From Hydrogenophaga sp. (GTDB lineage: Bacteria; Pseudomonadota; Gammaproteobacteria; Burkholderiales; Burkholderiaceae_C): a DNA stretch of 32,441 bases. Positions 26,835 through 32,441 of the stretch are shown here, piece by piece (position 1 is the stretch's first letter; each line of letters begins with the position of its first letter). Location of the stretch: positions 1 through 32,441 of the forward strand of contig DYIC01000022.1 of assembly GCA_020723845.1 (NCBI GenBank). The letters are read 5' to 3'. Made by a program: the position numbers and the translations under genes. The notes under the pieces were generated by a model. That model was not told where the DNA came from. It searched no databases and saw only the letters and a program-made list of their open reading frames with translations.

Positions 26835-27581
26835 ATGTCCATCCAATTCGCCGCTGCCACCGACGTGGGGCGCCTGCGCCCCAACAACGAAGATACCGTC
26901 CTCATCGACGCCACACTGGGGGTGGCCGTGCTGGCCGATGGCATGGGCGGCTACAACGCCGGCGAGGTGGCCAGTCGCCTGTGCTGCGAGACGGTCGTGC
27001 AGTCGCTGCGCGAGCACGCCGCACTGTGGCACGACGATCCACACCGCGCGCTGCTGCAGGCCATCCGCCAGGCCAACCGGCGCGTCTACGAAGAAGCACG
27101 CACCCACCCCGCGCTGCGCGGCATGGCCACGACGGTCGTGGTGGCGGGCTGGCGCGACGGCCAATTGATCGTCGCGCATGTCGGCGACTCGCGCCTGTAC
27201 CGGCTGCGACAGGGGCTGCTCGCGCAACTGACACGCGACCACACCCTGGTACAGGACCACGTGGACGCCGGGCTACTGCCGGCCAGCGGCGCGCGCCTGA
27301 CCGGCTACCGCAACCTGGTCACACGCGCCATCGGCGTGGCGCCGTGGGTGGACATCGACCTGGCCGAGCATGCGGTGCAAGCGGGCGACACTTACCTGCT
27401 GTGCTCCGACGGCCTGACCGACATGTTGACGGATGCCGAGATCGCCCGCATCCTGCGCCACACGGGCGCCTCGGACGCCGCCGCCCGGGCGTTGGTCGCC
27501 GCCGCCAATGCCGCGGGCGGCCGTGACAACATCACCGTCGCCCTGATCCACTGCCCCCCTCGAGCCGAGTCCGGAGCGTAG
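26835..27581 (+). CDS. PP2C-type serine/threonine protein phosphatase (Stp/PrpC-like)
   Basis: A protein of 248 residues made of a single PP2C domain, the length of bacterial Stp1/PstP catalytic domains. All metal and phosphate motifs are present: TDVGRLRPNNEDTVLI (Arg and Glu-Asp), LADGMGGYNAGEVAS, VAHVGDSRLYRLR, YLLCSDGLTDML and GGRDNITVALI. It should remove phosphate from Ser/Thr residues in an Mn/Mg-dependent reaction. The ATG at 26835 begins SIQFAAATDVG, as expected. The FHA-domain gene starts three bases after its stop, so the two are co-transcribed. No Ser/Thr kinase gene is in the window. Confidence 0.94.
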   Translation: MSIQFAAATDVGRLRPNNEDTVLIDATLGVAVLADGMGGYNAGEVASRLCCETVVQSLREHAALWHDDPHRALLQAIRQANRRVYEEARTHPALRGMATTVVVAGWRDGQLIVAHVGDSRLYRLRQGLLAQLTRDHTLVQDHVDAGLLPASGARLTGYRNLVTRAIGVAPWVDIDLAEHAVQAGDTYLLCSDGLTDMLTDAEIARILRHTGASDAAARALVAAANAAGGRDNITVALIHCPPRAESGA

Positions 27582-27584
27582 ACC

Positions 27585-28208
27585 ATGCCCATGCTCACCA
27601 TCAGTCTGGACGGGCGCGAACTGCAACGCGTGCCGCTGACCCAGATCCGCACCACAGTTGGGCGTCGCCCGTACAACGACCTCGTGATCGAACACCTCGG
27701 CGTCAGCGGCGAACATGCCGTCTTCGTGCTGCAACCCGACGGCCGCGTGCAGGTGCTGGACCTCAACAGCACCAACGGCACCTACGTCAATGGGCGCGCC
27801 GTGGTGTCCGCCGACGTCGGGCCGGATGACGTCGTGGAAATCGCCCGCTACCAATTGCGGGTGATTTCCGGCGAGGGTGACGCACCGCCCGCCACCCCCG
27901 CGGCTCCCTCCCCCCCGACCACCATATCCGCGCCCCCCGTGACGGCGACACCCGCCCGGCTGGAGGTACTCGAAGGCCCGGCGCAAGGACGCACGCTGGT
28001 GCTGATCAAACCCGTCACCACCATCGGCAAGCCCGGCGTGGCCGTGGCAAGCATCGTGCGCGAAGGCACCACCTACACGCTGCGCCAGACCGTTGGCGCC
28101 CAGTCCGTCACCCTCAACGACCAGCCCCTGCGACCCGAGGGCGCCCGCTTGAACGACGGCGACGTCATCGCACTGGCAGGGACGCGCGTTCGCTTCATTC
28201 GGGAATGA
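27585..28208 (+). CDS. FHA-domain protein (two FHA-like modules)
   Basis: A protein of 207 residues with no membrane segment. Residues about 1-93 form a full FHA domain with the phosphothreonine-binding residues in place: VGRRPYNDLVI, LGVSGEHAVFV and LDLNSTNGTYVNGRA. A Pro/Ala/Thr-rich linker (about 95-122) leads to a second, degenerate FHA-like module that starts near RLEVLEGPAQGRTLVL and ends GDVIALAGTRVRFIRE; it lacks the canonical serine-histidine pair. ATG 27585 is 3 bases after the phosphatase stop; ATG 27591 is two codons in. It probably binds a Thr-phosphorylated partner that the phosphatase can reverse. The cas3 gene begins 33 bases after it, probably not functionally linked. Confidence 0.92.
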   Translation: MPMLTISLDGRELQRVPLTQIRTTVGRRPYNDLVIEHLGVSGEHAVFVLQPDGRVQVLDLNSTNGTYVNGRAVVSADVGPDDVVEIARYQLRVISGEGDAPPATPAAPSPPTTISAPPVTATPARLEVLEGPAQGRTLVLIKPVTTIGKPGVAVASIVREGTTYTLRQTVGAQSVTLNDQPLRPEGARLNDGDVIALAGTRVRFIRE

Positions 28209-28241
28209 GCTCGATTATTTGCGTGTAGGGAGGCGCAGCTG

Positions 28242-30488
28242 ATGACCGACGGCAAACCGATCGCTCACGCTTGCCGGACAGCAGACGGTACCTGGCGGGA
28301 ACCGCATGACCTTGCTGAGCATTTGGTCTGCGTGGCAGCGCTGGCGGCCGGCCATGCGCGACGATTCGGCGGGGAGGAGTGGGCGAGGCTGGCCGGACTG
28401 TGGCACGACTTGGGTAAATATCGGCCCCGCTTCCAGCGCTACATCGGTCAAGCGAGCGGCTTCGAGGTAGACGCGCACATCGAGGGCGGCAGCGGTCGGG
28501 TGACCCATTCCAGTGCTGGCGCCTTGTTAGCCTGTGACCGATTCAAAGAAGCCGGCCGCGTGCTGGCTTATCTGATTGCCGGTCACCATGCCGGCCTGGA
28601 CGATTGGCATGGCGGACTGGAAGTTAGACTGGCCAGTCAACAGGCCAGGGACGAGTTGAACGAAGCCTTGGCCGCTCAACCACCCGACAACATCCTTAAT
28701 CACGGGGCTTTCATGCCGGATTTGCGTACCGTCCCTGGTGGCAGCGCCGGATTCGCCTTGTGGTTGCGCCTGCTCTTCTCCTGCCTAGTGGATGCCGATT
28801 TCCTCGACACCGAGTCCTATATGGACACTGAAAAGGCCCACCAGCGAAGCGGATGGCCAACCATAGCCGAATTGCTGGATTGCTTCGATCGCCACATGGC
28901 CGATCTGGCGGGCAGCGCTGAACACACCCCGGTCAACAGCCTGCGTGCAGCGATCCTGGCCGAATGTCGGGCCAAGGCCGCCGAGGCGCCGGGCCTTTTT
29001 TCATTGACCGTCCCTACCGGGGGCGGCAAGACTCTCTCCAGCATGGCCTTTGCTCTGGAGCACGCCAAGCGCCACGGCAAACGTCGGGTAATCTACGCCA
29101 TCCCCTACACCAGCATCATCGAGCAGACGGCCGACATCTTCCGCGCCATCTTTGGCGATGCAGTCATCGAGCACCACAGCAACGCCGAGGTCGATCCCGA
29201 CCAAGAAAGTGCCCGCAGCCGTCTGGCTTGCGAGAACTGGGACGCGCCTATAGTCGTGACCACCAACGTCCAGTTCTTCGAATCCCTGTTTGCCGCGAAA
29301 CCCTCACGTTGCCGGAAGCTGCACAACATTGTGGACAGCGTGGTGGTGCTCGACGAGGCCCAGCTCCTGCCGCCCGAATTCCTGCAACCCATTTTGGATG
29401 TGCTCAACCTGCTGAGCCGCCACTACGGCGTGAGCGTGGTCCTGTCCACGGCCACCCAACCCGCCCTTTCCACACGCGAATATTTCGACACGTGCCAGAA
29501 CCTGCGCGGGTTGGACAACGTGCGCGAGATCATCGCCGACCCGGGCGCGCTGTATCGCCAGCTCAAGCGCGTGGCGGTGCACCTACCCAACGACTGGAAC
29601 ATGCCCACCACTTGGCCGGAGCTGGCCGAGCGACTGGCGCGGCACGACAGTGTGCTTGCCATTGTCAATACGCGTCTACAGGCTCGCGAGCTGCATGGAC
29701 AGATGCCCGAAGGCACCCTGCACCTCTCCGCGCTGATGTGCGGCGCACACCGTGCGCAGGTCATCCGCGACGTCAAAACCCGGCTGCAGCATGGCATCCA
29801 TACCCGCGTGGTTAGCACTCAACTGGTAGAGGCAGGGGTGGACATCGATTTTCCCGTGGTCTATCGCGCAGTGGCTGGGCTCGATTCCATTGCCCAGGCG
29901 GCTGGGCGATGCAACCGTGAGGGCCGATTGGCCTCGGGCGAGGTGTGGGTGTTTGTGCCGCCTGCAGCCCGATTGCCTGATCTCATCCGCAAAGGCGTGG
30001 ATGCCACCATCAGCACTCTGCACGGCCACTGCGGCGATCCACTGGATCGCCATCGATTTTCTTCATACTTCGAGCGACTCTACCACGCTTGCGACCTGGA
30101 TGCCAAAGGAATCGCGGATCTGCTCAAGGTGGACGGCCGCAGCCTCGCTGTTAACTTCCGCACCGCTGCGGAGCGCTTTCGGCTCATCGACGATGAGGAC
30201 AGCGTGCCGATCATCGTTCTCTACCGAGGGCTAGATGGCGCAGACACGACGGTTGACCGCCTGATCAGTAGCCTCCGCACCAACGGCCCGGAACGCTGGC
30301 TGATGCGCAAACTGCAACGCTACACCGTCCGCATTCACCGGCGGGCAGCGCTACAATTACTCAAACAAAGCGTCGTCGAGGAAATCTTGCCTTGCCTGTT
30401 TTTGCAGACGAGCGACTGGATATATCATCCGGTGTTAGGTCTCATGCTCGACGATCCTTCGCCTGCCGCAGGCCAAACTATCGTATAA
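28242..30488 (+). CDS. cas3: CRISPR-associated helicase/nuclease Cas3, type I-C
   Basis: A protein of 748 residues. The N-terminal HD nuclease has LAEHLVCVAALA, LWHDLGKYRPRFQRYI, VTHSSAGALL and AGHHAGLDDW, so the metal-binding His/Asp set is intact. The SF2 helicase follows: Walker A in VPTGGGKTLSSMAF, IPYTSIIEQTADIF, Walker B DEAQLLPPEF (DEAQ in place of DEAH), STATQPAL and AGRCNREG. It should unwind and degrade DNA marked by Cascade. ATG 28242 is preceded by GGGAGG. The stop is three bases before cas5c, and gene order cas3-cas5-cas8c is that of type I-C. Codon use is visibly less GC-biased than in the genes to the left. Confidence 0.96.
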   Translation: MTDGKPIAHACRTADGTWREPHDLAEHLVCVAALAAGHARRFGGEEWARLAGLWHDLGKYRPRFQRYIGQASGFEVDAHIEGGSGRVTHSSAGALLACDRFKEAGRVLAYLIAGHHAGLDDWHGGLEVRLASQQARDELNEALAAQPPDNILNHGAFMPDLRTVPGGSAGFALWLRLLFSCLVDADFLDTESYMDTEKAHQRSGWPTIAELLDCFDRHMADLAGSAEHTPVNSLRAAILAECRAKAAEAPGLFSLTVPTGGGKTLSSMAFALEHAKRHGKRRVIYAIPYTSIIEQTADIFRAIFGDAVIEHHSNAEVDPDQESARSRLACENWDAPIVVTTNVQFFESLFAAKPSRCRKLHNIVDSVVVLDEAQLLPPEFLQPILDVLNLLSRHYGVSVVLSTATQPALSTREYFDTCQNLRGLDNVREIIADPGALYRQLKRVAVHLPNDWNMPTTWPELAERLARHDSVLAIVNTRLQARELHGQMPEGTLHLSALMCGAHRAQVIRDVKTRLQHGIHTRVVSTQLVEAGVDIDFPVVYRAVAGLDSIAQAAGRCNREGRLASGEVWVFVPPAARLPDLIRKGVDATISTLHGHCGDPLDRHRFSSYFERLYHACDLDAKGIADLLKVDGRSLAVNFRTAAERFRLIDDEDSVPIIVLYRGLDGADTTVDRLISSLRTNGPERWLMRKLQRYTVRIHRRAALQLLKQSVVEEILPCLFLQTSDWIYHPVLGLMLDDPSPAAGQTIV

Positions 30489-30491
30489 GGG

Positions 30492-31163
30492 ATGGCCATG
30501 AAACGCTATTGCCTTGAACTCTCCGGCCCCTGGGCCTGCTTCACTCGCCCCGAGATGAAAGTTGAGCGCGTCAGCTACGACGTGATGACCCCTTCCGCCG
30601 CCCGGGCCTGCTTCGAGGCCATCCTGTGGAAACCGGCTATCCGTTGGCACATCCGCAAGATCGAAGTGCTGAAGCCCATCCGCTGGATCAACCTGCGCCG
30701 AAACGAAGTCGCGTCGATCGTTTCCACCCGCAACGTGGAAACCGCCATGAAAAGCGGCACGGGCAACCTCGCGCTCTTCATTGAGGACGACCGCCAGCAA
30801 CGCGCCGGCCTCTTTCTGCGCGACGTCGCCTACCGCGTACATGCCGAGATGGAATTCATACCGGAGCGCGATCCCGAGGCCAGCTGCACCAAATATCACG
30901 AGATGTTTGAACGCCGGGCCGGCAAGGGGCAATGCGTAAACCAGCCTTATCTGGGCTGCCGCGAGTTTGCCGCCGCTTTCCGGCTGGTGACCGACTTGTC
31001 GGTCGAACCACCCCCCATTCCGGAGACGCGCGACCTTGGTTTCATGCTCTACGACCTGGACTTCAGCAAACCCTATGACCCGCAGCCCCGCATCTTCCGC
31101 GCAAAGCTACAAAACGGCGTCATCGAAGTGCCGGCCTGGGACAGCGAGGAGGTGCGGGGATGA
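30492..31163 (+). CDS. cas5c: Type I-C CRISPR-associated protein Cas5c (crRNA-processing endonuclease)
   Basis: A protein of 223 residues. It begins MAMKRYCLELSGPWACFTRP and VERVSYDVMTPSAARACFEA, the typical opening of the RAMP-fold Cas5c/Cas5d. The KYHEMFERRAGKGQCVNQPY stretch, followed by LGCREFAA, is the conserved block around the lysine and histidine used in cleavage. In type I-C, which lacks Cas6, this protein cuts the repeat RNA to make crRNA and stays in the Cascade complex. ATG 30492 or ATG 30498 could start it; the first follows the cas3 stop by three bases. The gene ends in an ATGA overlap with cas8c. Confidence 0.95.
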   Translation: MAMKRYCLELSGPWACFTRPEMKVERVSYDVMTPSAARACFEAILWKPAIRWHIRKIEVLKPIRWINLRRNEVASIVSTRNVETAMKSGTGNLALFIEDDRQQRAGLFLRDVAYRVHAEMEFIPERDPEASCTKYHEMFERRAGKGQCVNQPYLGCREFAAAFRLVTDLSVEPPPIPETRDLGFMLYDLDFSKPYDPQPRIFRAKLQNGVIEVPAWDSEEVRG

Positions 31164-32441
31164 TTCTGCAAGCGCTGAGCCGCTATTACGAGCGTTCCGA
31201 AGATATGCCCCGCGAAGGCTGGGTGCGACGTGGTGTCGACTACGTCCTGGTATTGGATGACCAGGGCCAGTGCATCAATATCGAATCCATCGGCGAACTG
31301 AAGAAAGGCAAGACCGTCCCCCGTGACTTGCTCGTGCCAGCCATCGGCAAGCAAGCGATGAAACATACCAACAGCGGTGTCGATGCCAACCTTCTTTGGG
31401 ACAATGCCAGCTTCGTTCTCGGTACGGGCAACAAGGGCCAAGGGAAATTGGCCAGCTTCATTGCTACCCTTCGCGACTGGCTGGGAACAGTCCACGATCA
31501 GGGTATTCAAGCCGTCTTGCAATTCTGTGGCCACATCCAAAGCAACCCTGATTCCGTAACCGCCCTCATCGAACGTTTCCAACTCCAGGAAGCCTTCGAG
31601 AAGCGCGACCCGGTCCTGGTTTTCCGTCTTGTCTCCGACATCGAATACGTTCATGCCCGGCCCGCAGTGAGAGCGGCCTATGAAGCTGCGCTATCCAAAG
31701 CACGCTCTGGCAGCCCGCTGCGAGGCACCTGCCTAGTAACCGGCAGCACCAACGTGCCGCTGGCGCCGAATGAATCCGTCATCAAAGGCGTATGGGGTGG
31801 GCAACCGGCCGGATGCAACATCGTTTCCTTCAATGCACGGGCATTCGAGTCATATGGCAAACGCGAACGCAATGGGGAGAATGCACCCATCAGTCAAAGC
31901 GCATCCTTCGCCTACACAACCGCACTGAATTACCTATTGACCTCCAAACAGCGGGTTCAGGTTGGCGACACTTCGACCGTCTTCTGGGCCGAAGAACCTC
32001 ACGATCTGGAATCAGCCCTGCCGGATTTGTTCGGCGAACCCCCTAGGGACGACCCAAACCGTGGCACGGACGCCTTGAAAGCCCTCTATGCCGCCGTACA
32101 AACGGGCAAGTTCACGCTTGGCGATGCTCAGGCCCGCTTCCATGTCCTGGGCCTGGCGCCCAATGCCGCGCGCATCGCCATTCGGTTTTGGGAAACAGCG
32201 CCGGCCATGGATCTGGCCCAACGCATCCAACAGCATTTCGAGGACCTCCGCATCGCCCATGCCGCGCGTGAGCCGGAGCATCTATCGCTGTTTCGCCTGC
32301 TTGCAGCCTGTGCCGTGCAGGGCAAGGCCGACAACATCCCACCCAACCTCGGCGGTGAGATCATGCGCGCCATCCTGGAGGGGCTACCCTACCCCGCCTC
32401 CTGGCTCAACGCCGCCGTGCAGCGCTGCCGGGCTGAGCAAG
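31160..32441 (+). CDS. cas8c: Type I-C Cascade large subunit Cas8c (Csd1), 5' part only
   Basis: An open frame of 427 codons from the ATG at 31160, which overlaps the cas5c stop as ATGA, continues without a stop to the right edge of the window. It begins MILQALSRYYERSEDMPREG. It contains DNLL-type LLWDNASFVLGTG, the acidic VFWAEEP, and the strongly conserved LAPNAARIAIRFWETAP block of the Cas8c family. Cas8c is the large subunit of the type I-C effector and recognises the PAM. A full family member is about 550-650 residues, so the missing end lies outside. cas7c, cas4, cas1 and cas2 would normally follow. Confidence 0.94.
   Translation, partial: MILQALSRYYERSEDMPREGWVRRGVDYVLVLDDQGQCINIESIGELKKGKTVPRDLLVPAIGKQAMKHTNSGVDANLLWDNASFVLGTGNKGQGKLASFIATLRDWLGTVHDQGIQAVLQFCGHIQSNPDSVTALIERFQLQEAFEKRDPVLVFRLVSDIEYVHARPAVRAAYEAALSKARSGSPLRGTCLVTGSTNVPLAPNESVIKGVWGGQPAGCNIVSFNARAFESYGKRERNGENAPISQSASFAYTTALNYLLTSKQRVQVGDTSTVFWAEEPHDLESALPDLFGEPPRDDPNRGTDALKALYAAVQTGKFTLGDAQARFHVLGLAPNAARIAIRFWETAPAMDLAQRIQQHFEDLRIAHAAREPEHLSLFRLLAACAVQGKADNIPPNLGGEIMRAILEGLPYPASWLNAAVQRCRAEQ

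Noticed and set aside
28209-28241. Dedicated promoter for cas3
   Set aside because: GATTAT at 28213-28218 could be a -10 box, but no acceptable -35 lies 16-18 bases upstream.
28209-32441. CRISPR repeat-spacer array within the cas region
   Set aside because: No regularly spaced repeats of about 28-37 bases are present. The array must be outside the window if it exists.

Overview
The window is a gene-dense, strongly GC-rich stretch of bacterial chromosome. The gene orders seen here (liuR-liuA next to aceK; corC-lnt-glyQ-glyS-gmhB-plsC-YgjP-like; argC opposite sucCD) and the protein sequences point to a betaproteobacterium of the order Burkholderiales, most like Comamonadaceae. The genus cannot be fixed from sequence reading alone. 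No rRNA, tRNA, insertion sequence or CRISPR array was found, and no gene-free gap exceeds about 260 bases.

Region 1 (1-10901) is a leucine/acyl-CoA catabolism island with two insertions. Reading leftward from 10847: liuR (MerR regulator), liuA (isovaleryl-CoA dehydrogenase), aceK (isocitrate dehydrogenase kinase/phosphatase), an acetyl-CoA acetyltransferase, a second acyl-CoA dehydrogenase, then trkA and trkH (potassium uptake). An AraC-type regulator and an AhpD-like small protein run the other way. The 5' end of the methylcrotonyl-CoA carboxylase beta subunit gene (liuB) leaves the window at the left edge. Two near-identical 24-bp palindromes, one before liuR and one between liuR and liuA, are very probably LiuR operators. 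AceK in this operon makes metabolic sense, because leucine yields only acetyl-CoA and acetoacetate, so growth on it needs the glyoxylate bypass.

Region 2 (11009-20385) starts with a UbiA-type prenyltransferase. A compact leftward operon follows (corC-lnt-glyQ-glyS-gmhB-plsC-YgjP-like metallopeptidase), with several ATGA stop/start overlaps; it covers envelope lipid and lipoprotein maturation, heptose synthesis and glycyl-tRNA charging. A GNAT acetyltransferase lies just upstream of it.

Region 3 (20386-28208) holds fadD with a metallo-beta-lactamase-fold hydrolase, a small YjfB-like protein, argC on the opposite strand, sucCD (succinyl-CoA synthetase), and a PP2C phosphatase/FHA protein pair. 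The divergent GNAT/fadD promoter region carries two matching inverted repeats.

Region 4 (28242-32441) is the start of a type I-C CRISPR-Cas operon: cas3, cas5c and the first 427 codons of cas8c, tightly packed. It begins 33 bases after the FHA gene and looks less biased to G/C in third codon positions than the rest, which suggests a horizontally acquired module. The rest of the operon and any repeat array must lie to the right of the window.
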